DNA of 13,005 nucleotides from an uncultured Bacteroidota bacterium (GTDB lineage: Bacteria; Bacteroidota; Bacteroidia; NS11-12g; UBA955): positions 1 to 13,005 of the forward strand of contig CAJBKH010000108.1 in NCBI GenBank assembly GCA_903953615.1, given 5' to 3'. Made by a program: the position numbers and the translations under genes. Under the pieces are notes generated by a model, which made no database searches, was not told the DNA's origin, and saw only the letters and a list, made by a program, of their open reading frames with translations. This document shows positions 1 through 7,091 of the stretch, one piece after another (the first letter of the stretch is position 1; each line of letters begins with the position of its first letter).

Positions 1-278
1 ACGTAAGAAACATTACCTAAGCAAATTAATAAAAATTTTATTGTCCAACTTCTTATTTGAAATACCATTATAAATATGTTCAGAATAAAGAATATAGGGA
101 TAATTGCAAAGCAGAGAAAGATTAAGTAAGAACCTTTTTGATAGAAATAAATTAATCCATAGTGGTAATAATTTTTACCATAATATTCAACAATAGGAAA
201 GAAAAATGGAATACTGAACCAACCCATTAACCCAATAAATAAAAGAATTTTTTTAGGTTTGAATTTTACAAGGTTCAT
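1..278 (-). CDS. Partial integral membrane protein, C-terminus cut off by the left edge
   Basis: An open frame starts with ATG at 278-276 and stays open for 92 codons to the edge of the window, so the C-terminus is missing. I do not recognise the family. The visible part is rich in Phe, Ile, Leu and Tyr. A basic start (KFKPKK, residues 5-10) is followed by a hydrophobic stretch at about 11-30, a polar Tyr-rich loop at 31-49 (EYYGKNYYHYG), a second strong hydrophobic stretch at about 51-73, and the start of a third after Arg76/Lys81. This suggests an inner-membrane protein with at least two to three helices. Its start lies 8 bases after the aspS stop codon, so it is probably co-transcribed with aspS; that closeness says nothing about function. 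No Shine-Dalgarno sequence is seen. The region is very AT-rich, but the absence of stops over 92 codons and the regular hydrophobic pattern favour a real gene. Confidence 0.72.
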   Translation of the reverse strand, partial: MNLVKFKPKKILLFIGLMGWFSIPFFFPIVEYYGKNYYHYGLIYFYQKGSYLIFLCFAIIPIFFILNIFIMVFQIRSWTIKFLLICLGNVSY

Positions 279-286
279 AAACAATA

Positions 287-2032
287 TTAGCTATTCACAT
301 TCACACCTAGCTCTTTCAGTTGCTTATCATCAATTACCGAAGGGGCGTCTATCATCACATCGCGGCCTTGGTTGTTTTTAGGGAAAGCAATGAAATCACG
401 GATACCATCGGCACCACCAAACAAACTGCACAAACGGTCGAAACCAAAGGCTAAACCACCATGCGGAGGGGCACCATATTCGAAAGCATTCATTAAGAAA
501 CCAAATTGGTAACGGGCATCTTCCTCGGTAAAGCCAAGAATTTTAAACATCTTAGCTTGTAATTCTTTGTTGAAAATACGAATCGATCCACCACCTACTT
601 CAACACCATTGATGACCATATCATAGGCATTGGCACGAATGGCACCTGGGTCGGTATCGAGCATTGGAATATCTTCTGGTTTAGGACTTGTAAACGGATG
701 GTGCATGGCATGCCAACGTTGGTTCTCATCATCGAACTCAAGCAAAGGAAAATCAATCACCCAAAGGGCTTTGAATTCATCTTTTTTGCGCAAGCCCATG
801 CGTTGACCCATCTCTAAACGCAGTTCACTCATTTGTTTTTGAACGGCTTTGGTATCGCCACAAAGTAACAATAATAAATCGCCAGGTTGGGCATTGCATT
901 GGGTAGCCCATTGTTTTAGGTCATCAGGACTATAAAATTTATCGACTGAAGATTTATAAGTACCATCGGCATTGCAGAACTCGTATACCAAGCCTTTGGC
1001 GCCTATTTGTGGGCGTTTTACCCATTCGGTTAATTCATCTAATTGTTTGCGGGTATAGGTAGCACAACCAGTTGCACAAATAGCTAATACCGTTTCAGCC
1101 GCTTCGAATACAGGGAAATTTTTACCTTTTGTAAGTTCAGTAATGTATTGAAACTGCATACCGAAACGAATGTCTGGCTTGTCGTTGCCATAAAGCCTCA
1201 TGGCATCGTCAAAAGTCATGCGGGGCAATGTCCCTATATCCAATCCTTTTACTTCCTTAAACAAGTGCTGAACCATGCCCTCGAATAAATTCAAGATGTC
1301 TTCCTGTTCAACAAAACTCATTTCACAATCTATCTGTGTAAATTCAGGTTGACGGTCGGCTCTTAAATCCTCGTCTCTAAAACATTTTACAATCTGATAG
1401 TAGCGGTCGAAACCACTTACCATTAGCAATTGCTTGAATGTTTGTGGACTTTGAGGCAAGGCGTAAAACTGACCTTGGTTCATGCGGCTTGGCACCACAA
1501 AATCGCGTGCACCTTCGGGCGTCGATTTAATTAAAACAGGGGTTTCAACTTCTATAAATTCTTTATCGTCTAGGTATTTTCTAACAGCTTTGGCCACTTG
1601 GTGACGCAGCACTAAATTCTGACGGACATTGTCTCTACGCAAATCCAAGTAACGGTATTGCATGCGTATATCATCACCTCCATCTGTTTCTTCCTCTATG
1701 GTAAATGGCGGTGTTAAAGAAACATTTAAAATGTTCAATTGCTCAACGATGATTTCGACCTCACCTGTTGGTATTTTGGTGTTTTTATTACTGCGTTCGG
1801 TTACTTTTCCAATCGCTTGGATCACAAACTCGCGACCTAAACTTCTTGCCTGCTCTAATAAATCTTTATTGTATTCTTCGTTAAAGCTCAATTGTGTAAG
1901 GCCGTAACGATCGCGTAAATCGATAAATGAAAGGGAACCAAAATCTCTTCTTTTGGCTACCCAGCCAGAAAGGGTAACCATTTGGCCAACATGCGCCATT
2001 CTTAATTCGCCACAGGTATGGGATCTATACAT
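287..2032 (-). CDS. aspS: Aspartate--tRNA ligase (AspRS)
   Basis: This enzyme charges tRNA-Asp with aspartate using ATP in the cytoplasm. The 581-residue length fits the bacterial-type enzyme. An N-terminal OB-fold anticodon-binding domain (about 1-105) contains the SGWVAKRRDFGSLSFIDLRDR segment at 22-42. The class II core follows: motif 1 around 150-167, the QSPQ loop at 194-197, motif 2 FRDEDLRADRQPEFTQ at 218-233, a bacterial GAD-type insertion at about 280-415, and motif 3 GGLAFGFDRL at 525-534. The start MYRSHTCGELR matches the usual N-terminus of the family. Residue 31 after RRD is Phe rather than the His found in the non-discriminating Pseudomonas enzyme; I infer a tRNA-Asp-specific enzyme from this. 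A perfect TAnnTTTG-type -7 box lies only 5 bases before the ATG. The membrane protein gene downstream begins 8 bases after the stop. Confidence 0.98.
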   Translation of the reverse strand: MYRSHTCGELRMAHVGQMVTLSGWVAKRRDFGSLSFIDLRDRYGLTQLSFNEEYNKDLLEQARSLGREFVIQAIGKVTERSNKNTKIPTGEVEIIVEQLNILNVSLTPPFTIEEETDGGDDIRMQYRYLDLRRDNVRQNLVLRHQVAKAVRKYLDDKEFIEVETPVLIKSTPEGARDFVVPSRMNQGQFYALPQSPQTFKQLLMVSGFDRYYQIVKCFRDEDLRADRQPEFTQIDCEMSFVEQEDILNLFEGMVQHLFKEVKGLDIGTLPRMTFDDAMRLYGNDKPDIRFGMQFQYITELTKGKNFPVFEAAETVLAICATGCATYTRKQLDELTEWVKRPQIGAKGLVYEFCNADGTYKSSVDKFYSPDDLKQWATQCNAQPGDLLLLLCGDTKAVQKQMSELRLEMGQRMGLRKKDEFKALWVIDFPLLEFDDENQRWHAMHHPFTSPKPEDIPMLDTDPGAIRANAYDMVINGVEVGGGSIRIFNKELQAKMFKILGFTEEDARYQFGFLMNAFEYGAPPHGGLAFGFDRLCSLFGGADGIRDFIAFPKNNQGRDVMIDAPSVIDDKQLKELGVNVNS

Positions 2033-2037
2033 AGGCG

Positions 2038-2045
2038 CAAAAATA
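2038..2045 (-). promoter_or_regulatory. Candidate -7 promoter box of aspS
   Basis: Read on the minus strand this is TATTTTTG, a full match to the Bacteroidota -7 consensus TAnnTTTG. It is followed by C and lies 5 bases before the aspS ATG. I could not find a convincing -33 TTG at the expected distance, so the assignment rests on the -7 match and on the same TATTTTTGC string in front of valS. If it is used, transcription would begin at or very close to the start codon. Confidence 0.5.
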
Positions 2046-2119
2046 GCCGTAAAATTTAAGAATTTTATGAAAGAAGGATTTTAAAATTTATAAATCCTAG
2101 GGCGAAGCGATAAATAATT

Positions 2120-2944
2120 TTAGTTGAGGGAGGCCTTTAGTTTTGATAAAAAATAAGCGATGCCTTTTGAAGGTGCTTTGAGTTCACCCTGCCATGGTTC
2201 ACCCATTTTAAGCATCGTACGGTAGAAGTAACCGGGGGTAATTTTCCATTTCTGCATAAAGGTTTTGCGACCATTGTTCTTAACCACTTTGCCAGTTGAT
2301 TTACTCATAAAGTGGTACACCTTACTTTCGCCAAGTCCTTTAAAATGACGCACCCCTTGGTCCCATAATTTCATTGTAAAATCTGGGTCGCTGTACATGC
2401 CCGGACTGAATTCATCACTATACCCTCCTACCTTGTCCCACAAGGCTTTTGGAACCACATTAGGGGGCCAACTTGCACCATTCCAATCGTGCATTTTAAA
2501 GTTTTTATAGGCTTGCATCAATTCACGCTCTTTGAAATTAGCAACATCGCCAAAATCGTAGCCTTGTAAAATATTTTTGTCTGTGCCTTCTCGCGGTTCT
2601 ATCATGGTGGCCGAAAGGAAGAAATTTTCATGGCCTATGCCTTCAATCTCTTTTACCAAATGGAAATCCCAACCTGGTAGTGCATACATGTCATCATTAA
2701 AATAACAGATGTAAGGTGTGGTAGCCAATTGGGAGGCGAGATTCAAAGCCTTGCAAATACCAATGTTTTCAGCACTAATGGTGTATTGAATGTTCTCTTC
2801 ATCGGCCCAAGCTTTACTACCGTCAATCCCTTCGTTTATATGCAATACAATTTGATGTTGAAAAGTAGAATTCTTGCGCAAGCTCTCAACACATTTTTTT
2901 AAATAGGGCAAATTGTTCCAAGTGGGAATGAGTATGGTAAACAT
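2120..2944 (-). CDS. Family 2 (GT-A fold) glycosyltransferase
   Basis: Probably transfers a sugar from a nucleotide sugar to a surface glycan or protein; donor and acceptor cannot be told from sequence. The 274 residues open with the typical GT2 strand and turn FTILIPTWNNLPYLKKCVESL (2-22). The second half of the nucleotide-binding region follows (AENIGICKALNLA, 58-70), then the metal-binding DxD-like motif FNDDMY at 82-87. The stretch at 165-190 (VPKALWDKVGGYSDEF, then MYSDPDF) matches the acceptor-side region in which a conserved acidic residue acts as base. No membrane helix or extra domain is seen, so it is a soluble or peripheral cytoplasmic enzyme. It follows the 125-residue hypothetical gene after 42 bases, and 87 bases separate it from aspS. 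Such single genes usually act in lipopolysaccharide, capsule or glycoprotein synthesis, but no neighbouring glycan genes are present to support one pathway. Confidence 0.88.
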   Translation of the reverse strand: MFTILIPTWNNLPYLKKCVESLRKNSTFQHQIVLHINEGIDGSKAWADEENIQYTISAENIGICKALNLASQLATTPYICYFNDDMYALPGWDFHLVKEIEGIGHENFFLSATMIEPREGTDKNILQGYDFGDVANFKERELMQAYKNFKMHDWNGASWPPNVVPKALWDKVGGYSDEFSPGMYSDPDFTMKLWDQGVRHFKGLGESKVYHFMSKSTGKVVKNNGRKTFMQKWKITPGYFYRTMLKMGEPWQGELKAPSKGIAYFLSKLKASLN

Positions 2945-2986
2945 GGTGGTTTAGTGAGAACAAAGAAAAACAAAAAAAGCGAATAC

Positions 2987-3364
2987 TTATAATGCTTTTC
3001 CGAGTTGGTCGCAGAGGCGCTGCGAAAGCATATCGATAATGCGTTTACTCATTTCGCTTTTATCTGCTAAAAAAGTCACCAACTCATCTTCTGTTAATAG
3101 TCCAACCACCATACCCAGCAGTGTATTGCGCGTGAGCATGTCTTTTTGCAAACGCTGTTTTACAAAACCTTCTAACTCCATTTTGAAATCGGGCAATTGT
3201 GCCCCGTTCAATTGGCTTTTAAAAAAATGTACCAGAACATCATTTTGTAATTTTAAGATGGGGCGAAGTGCAGTGTTTTGAAAGGCCTCGTGGGCCAATG
3301 GCTGGCGTTCGCTATCAGTTGGTATTTCGCTTCGCAGTTGAAGCAATTGTTCGGTTCTGTTCAT
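2987..3364 (-). CDS. Conserved hypothetical protein, 125 aa, mostly helical
   Basis: A small soluble protein with no signal peptide or membrane helix. Visible segments are a charged N-terminus (MNRTEQLLQLRSEIP), FQNTALRPILKLQND at 28-42, VKQRLQKDMLTRNTLLGMV at 68-86, and a C-terminal helix with SKRIIDMLSQRLCDQL. The pattern is alpha-helical throughout. From memory, the 'FQN..LRPILKLQND' and 'R..L.GM..G' elements recur in a short Bacteroidota family that is sometimes labelled 'glyoxalase' by automatic pipelines. I see no glyoxalase metal-ligand pattern here and do not endorse that label. It sits 33 bases after the T9SS gene and 42 bases before the glycosyltransferase, so it is probably in the same transcript. 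Codon use and GC resemble the housekeeping neighbours rather than the AT-rich genes upstream. Confidence 0.8.
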   Translation of the reverse strand: MNRTEQLLQLRSEIPTDSERQPLAHEAFQNTALRPILKLQNDVLVHFFKSQLNGAQLPDFKMELEGFVKQRLQKDMLTRNTLLGMVVGLLTEDELVTFLADKSEMSKRIIDMLSQRLCDQLGKAL

Positions 3365-3397
3365 TATCTATACAAACAAGTGGTTGCTTAAACAGTT

Positions 3398-4537
3398 TCA
3401 GGTTTTAACAAACTTATACGTGTAAATCAATGTTCCTTCAGGATCAAAAACCTGTATACAATAGATACCAGCCGACTGCCATTGCATATCAAGCATGGAA
3501 TTTTGTTCCGTTATTTCTGTCTCACAAATTAATTTTCCATTAATATCGAGCAATTTAGTAGAATAGGGTTTGGTAACCGCAGCATTTATTATAATCTTTA
3601 GGTAATCTTTTACAGGATTAGGATAGGTTTTTACTAAAAAATTATTATTACTATTAACATAAGATTTTGGGAGGTTCAAGATACTTTCAGAATAGTATTT
3701 AAAATCTAGCATCATCGAATCTTTGATAATTAAATTCTCAAATACATAACTATTGATAAGTGAATATTGATCTCCATTTTTAAGATATTGCCTTGGGTAC
3801 ATTTTAATATTTATTACTGGATTTCTTTGGTTTGGATCAGATAATTTAATATTTCTAATAATAACATCCGCATATCCCCTTGCCTTTATCAGAATCCATT
3901 TGCTGGGGTAGTCATGTGTGAAATCATTTGCTCTTAAATTGTAATGTCCCGTAAAACTATCATTTAATAAATTTCGACTGAGTTTGATGGAATCATTTTG
4001 ACTATTAAATCTCCAAATTGTTAATTCATCAATCATTTTACCTTTTTCGTCCGTAACAAATGTTTTAATAAAGGGTTTATATGACTTCAAAAAACATCTA
4101 GTGCTCATGCAAATAAATTTATTAGATTCACCAGAATCCTTTGTATTTATTTTAGGTTTAAGCGTACAATTTATAATTGTTGTATTATTAGCCGTAATCT
4201 CAAATTCTTCGCCCTCAAACTGTTTATAAAAATTACTTTTAATCAATACACGGTAAGTACCTGGATTAATTGTAGCAAAAGAAAACAATCCATTGACATC
4301 TGAAAGTCTACTTTCGATACTATCTTTATCCTTTAAAAGTATAATTTTAGTAAAACTGATCCTTTTTCCTTGCTCATCTTTTACAAGCCCTCTAATTGTG
4401 ACCCACGAAGATGAGTTTACTATACAGCCATAGCCATTTGTTTGACTAGAAAGATTCAGAAAACCTAATAATAAAATCAATGAAAAAATCAATCTATTTA
4501 ACTTCATATTCGAATTTGGTGTATTAATATTTATCAT
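3398..4537 (-). CDS. Secreted T9SS type A sorting-domain protein with carboxypeptidase-regulatory-like domain
   Basis: Predicted to be exported by Sec and then delivered to the cell surface by the type IX system. A signal peptide is visible (basic residues K12 and R15, then a hydrophobic core at 16-29 ending near Ser31/Gln32). A carboxypeptidase regulatory-like beta-sandwich spans about 46-127 (key pieces VTIRGLVKDEQGK, DVNGLFSF, NPGTYRVLI). A second, unrecognised region at 150-250 may be a diverged copy (VTDEKGK at 161-167). The last 78 residues are a typical T9SS type A sorting domain: KTYPNPVKDYLKI at 303-315, LLDINGKLI at 329-337, then SAGIYCIQV and a final YKFVKT. No catalytic motif is seen. 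GC is about 28% over 3601-3960 against about 40% in aspS. The ATG at 4537 has an AGGAG 8 bases upstream; an alternative ATG at 4507 gives a shorter, more standard signal peptide. It follows the VWA gene after 28 bases. Confidence 0.88.
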   Translation of the reverse strand: MININTPNSNMKLNRLIFSLILLLGFLNLSSQTNGYGCIVNSSSWVTIRGLVKDEQGKRISFTKIILLKDKDSIESRLSDVNGLFSFATINPGTYRVLIKSNFYKQFEGEEFEITANNTTIINCTLKPKINTKDSGESNKFICMSTRCFLKSYKPFIKTFVTDEKGKMIDELTIWRFNSQNDSIKLSRNLLNDSFTGHYNLRANDFTHDYPSKWILIKARGYADVIIRNIKLSDPNQRNPVINIKMYPRQYLKNGDQYSLINSYVFENLIIKDSMMLDFKYYSESILNLPKSYVNSNNNFLVKTYPNPVKDYLKIIINAAVTKPYSTKLLDINGKLICETEITEQNSMLDMQWQSAGIYCIQVFDPEGTLIYTYKFVKT

Positions 4538-4545
4538 GTGTTAAG

Positions 4546-4550
4546 CTCCT
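4546..4550 (-). promoter_or_regulatory. Possible Shine-Dalgarno site for the T9SS gene
   Basis: AGGAG on the minus strand, 8 bases before the ATG at 4537. It is the only good Shine-Dalgarno match I see in front of a gene in this window. It supports the upstream start over the ATG at 4507, although Bacteroidota usually do not rely on such sites and a chance match is possible. Confidence 0.35.
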
Positions 4551-4565
4551 ATTATATTAAGTTCA

Positions 4566-6827
4566 TTATTTATTTAATGTAAGTTTTTTGGCCTTTTCTA
4601 TTAAAGTAATCAATTCGGCTTTATACCCATTTATATCATCTTGTTTGCTGCTTTCTAATAAATCCTCAGCTTTCTCATAGGTTGCCTCAGCTTTGAATTT
4701 CGAATCTCTAAGCAACATCCCAAACATTACCACGCCACATGCATATCTGAAATTATTACTTGCTATTTCATAACCTGTATTTGAATAATTGAGTGTCTTA
4801 AAAATTAACTTACTTGTGGTATCGGCCGGATTCTTATAACGCATTTTAACAGTTAGTAATTCATCTCCGTAATCTTTCAATTCATTCTTACTTTCTTGGT
4901 ACTTTAATTCAGTAAATCCAGGAATAATTGCACTACTCCCAACAGGTATAATTTCATACATAGCTGTTACAGTATGACCAGCGCCTAATTCCCCAGCATC
5001 CTTGGCATCATTTTCAAAATCTTGATTTGCTAATTTTCTATTTTCATATCCAATTAAACGGTAGGCCTTCACAAATTTGGGATTAAATTCAACCTGAATT
5101 TTTACATCTTTTGCAATGGTGTAAAGTGTGCCTGTTAATCCCGTTGAAAACACTTTTTTTGCCTCATTGTACGCATCAATATAATAATAGTTGCCATTGC
5201 CATAATCTGCCAATGTTTCCATTTTACTATCTTTATAATTGCCCATTCCAAAACCACAAACGGTGAGATAGATGCCATCTTTTCGTTTTTGTTCAATGAT
5301 CTGTTTTAATTCGCCATCGCTACTCACACCAACATTAAAATCGCCATCGGTAACCAATATAATGCGATTATTGCCATCTTCTACCATGCTCTCCTTCGCA
5401 ATTATATATGCAAGTTCAATGCCTTGACCACCTGCTGTTGAACCACCTGCTTCAAGTCTATCGATGACAGCTTTAATTTTATCTTTTTTAGAACAAGGGG
5501 TGGAACCAAGGGCCAAACCTGCCGCACCTGCATAGGTTACAATTGCAATATTATCATCTGGTCGCATTTGATCTATCAATAAATTTAATGCTTGTTTAAC
5601 CAATGGCAGTTTATTTTCTACTTGCATTGAACCTGATACATCAATTAAAAAAACCAAATTACTTTTCGGTAATTCCTTTCTTTCAATATCCTTTCCCTTT
5701 AAACCAATTGATACAATTTTAGTTTCTTTGTTCCAAGGCGAACTGGCCATTTCAAGATTAATAGAAAAAGGGTCTTGCGTTTCAGGCGCAGGATATTTGT
5801 AATCAAAATAATTCACAAACTCTTCTATACGCACTGCATCCTTTGGTGGCAGGGTATTGGCTTGCAGCATCCTTCTAGTGTTTGTGTATGAAGCATTGTC
5901 AACATCTATGCTAAATGTTGAAAGTGGTTCATTAAACGGATTCTGGTATTCATTCTCAATCAATGAGGCATAAGATTCCGTATTTTCAGCTGTTGTATTT
6001 TGAGATAGTTTTATGCCTGTACTGGTCTTGTCTTGACCTAAATTTGAATTAAAAACCCTAACCCCATCAACAAAGTAAGCGGTGGCTGGCATTGACCGTG
6101 AACCCCTTCCGCTTAGGCCTCCAGATGAATTTGTAACGCCTGAACTTAGTCCTGCCAAATTATTTCCTCTTTTTCCAGTTCTTATTAAAGTTTTGGATTT
6201 AATGGTGCATGATGTTGAATATCCTACATTATATGAAATAAGTTCTAATTTAATAAGAATGTAGTTCACAGAATCAGATATTAAAGTAATTGGTACATAC
6301 TCTTGTTTTTTGTATCCTCCTAAAGATGCGGTTAAGTAATACTTTCCAGGTTTTATATCTTTAAAATAAAAGTAACCTTGGTCAATTGAAACGGTTGATG
6401 CAATTGAATCAAACCCTTTATAAAGCGTCAATTTTCCATTCACTAAACCCATTTTATTGTTATCCATTAATTCTCCCTTTATCTGACAAAGCTTTTTACT
6501 TGCAATAGTTTCAGCATTTATGATTGGTACTAAAAAGGGTCCCATTTCTACATTACCTTTATTGATAAACGAAGGCAGATGTTGGCGTTCAGCAATTGTT
6601 TTCTGGTTTATGTTTATTGTTGTTAAAGCAGCATTGTTAGCATTAATATGAATAGGTTTAGCCTCCAATATTTGATAGAACATAAAAAGTGAAGGGGCCA
6701 AAAAAGCAAGCCCAACAATAAGACTTAAAAGTTTTATCATTTGCCGCACTTCAACATATGAAAGATGTAAATGATTTAGAAAATTAGATTCAGAAACATG
6801 ATTAACAGAATTGACTTTGATTAACAT
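4566..6827 (-). CDS. YfbK-like von Willebrand factor A protein with carboxypeptidase-regulatory-like domain
   Basis: A 753-residue envelope protein. A hydrophobic segment at about 30-52 (MIKLLSLIVGLAFL onwards) serves as signal peptide or membrane anchor. A regulatory-like beta domain spans about 112-196. Residues 213-258 resemble a TonB-receptor plug (SGRGSRS, then YFVDGVRV at 251-258). The YfbK N-terminal region lies at about 290-385 (STFSIDVDNASYTNTRRML, RIEEFVNYFDY). The VWA domain spans about 388-565 with a complete metal-binding MIDAS: DVSGS 396-400, T464 and D494. The rest, about 570-753, matches the DUF3520-like C-terminus of YfbK homologues. VWA domains bind protein partners through a divalent metal; no enzyme activity is implied. 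An ATG at 6740 (residue 30) is an alternative start that places the hydrophobic segment at the very N-terminus. The core has about 42% GC and the N-terminal third about 28%. It is probably the first gene of a transcript with the T9SS gene. Confidence 0.9.
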   Translation of the reverse strand: MLIKVNSVNHVSESNFLNHLHLSYVEVRQMIKLLSLIVGLAFLAPSLFMFYQILEAKPIHINANNAALTTININQKTIAERQHLPSFINKGNVEMGPFLVPIINAETIASKKLCQIKGELMDNNKMGLVNGKLTLYKGFDSIASTVSIDQGYFYFKDIKPGKYYLTASLGGYKKQEYVPITLISDSVNYILIKLELISYNVGYSTSCTIKSKTLIRTGKRGNNLAGLSSGVTNSSGGLSGRGSRSMPATAYFVDGVRVFNSNLGQDKTSTGIKLSQNTTAENTESYASLIENEYQNPFNEPLSTFSIDVDNASYTNTRRMLQANTLPPKDAVRIEEFVNYFDYKYPAPETQDPFSINLEMASSPWNKETKIVSIGLKGKDIERKELPKSNLVFLIDVSGSMQVENKLPLVKQALNLLIDQMRPDDNIAIVTYAGAAGLALGSTPCSKKDKIKAVIDRLEAGGSTAGGQGIELAYIIAKESMVEDGNNRIILVTDGDFNVGVSSDGELKQIIEQKRKDGIYLTVCGFGMGNYKDSKMETLADYGNGNYYYIDAYNEAKKVFSTGLTGTLYTIAKDVKIQVEFNPKFVKAYRLIGYENRKLANQDFENDAKDAGELGAGHTVTAMYEIIPVGSSAIIPGFTELKYQESKNELKDYGDELLTVKMRYKNPADTTSKLIFKTLNYSNTGYEIASNNFRYACGVVMFGMLLRDSKFKAEATYEKAEDLLESSKQDDINGYKAELITLIEKAKKLTLNK

Positions 6828-6873
6828 AACTTATAACATTAAAAAATAAATAATACATCAGTATCCACCAAGC

Positions 6874-6902
6874 CAAATATGCGAAAAACCGCACCCATCA
6901 AA
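6874..6902 (-). promoter_or_regulatory. Candidate promoter of the VWA/T9SS gene cluster
   Basis: On the minus strand a TTTG (6902-6899) is followed after 17 bases by CATATTTG (6881-6874), which matches TAnnTTTG at all but the first base. The start of transcription would lie near 6868, giving a leader of about 40 bases to the ATG at 6827. A 6-base inverted repeat (GTATCC 6861-6866, GGATAC 6903-6908) flanks the element; this may be chance. Confidence 0.45.
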
Positions 6903-7053
6903 GGATACCAACAGTTGTAAAAAGTACTGGACTTTTATACAGGATTAGACACGCCCATTTTTTAAAATGCTGCAAAAGTCTCCAACTATTTTTAAAATAA
7001 ATTAGTCAACAAGGTTTACTTTCAATTTTAGAAAGTTTCAAAAAGTGTGTGAT

Positions 7054-7088
7054 AGCAGTGTTTTGAGTGCGTTTTAAACTGCTCAAAA
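7054..7088 (-). other. Two interlocked inverted repeats downstream of valS
   Basis: In valS mRNA order the arms are TTTTGAG (7088-7082), AGCAGT (7083-7078), CTCAAAA (7067-7061) and ACTGCT (7059-7054). The first pairs with the third (7 bp) and the second with the fourth (6 bp), with a two-base overlap. This gives either two competing hairpins or a pseudoknot-like order directly after the stop codon. It could protect or end the transcript, but the stems are short and AT-rich. Confidence 0.3.
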
Positions 7089-7091
7089 AAA

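Larger units (their letters stand above)
6828..7091. other. 264-base non-coding gap between valS and the VWA gene
   Basis: AT-rich spacer with no convincing reading frame or RNA gene. It holds the candidate VWA promoter (6874-6902), a small hairpin (ACTTTC 7018-7023 with GAAAGT 7031-7036), and two overlapping inverted repeats just after the valS stop (7054-7088). None of the hairpins is followed by a T-run on the minus strand, so no standard terminator for valS is obvious. Confidence 0.6.

Noticed and set aside
1662..1907. Plus-strand open frame of 81 codons antisense to aspS
   Set aside because: It lies wholly inside a certain gene, its product has no recognisable domain, and it has no promoter or start context of its own.
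2945..2986. T-rich TTTTTTTG and CTTTG strings before the glycosyltransferase as a promoter
   Set aside because: They lack the TA of the -7 box and lie in a 42-base gap inside a likely operon.
7018..7036. ACTTTC/GAAAGT hairpin in the gap after valS
   Set aside because: The stem is 6 AT-rich base pairs with no following T-run; this is expected by chance in AT-rich spacer, so it is not called a terminator.
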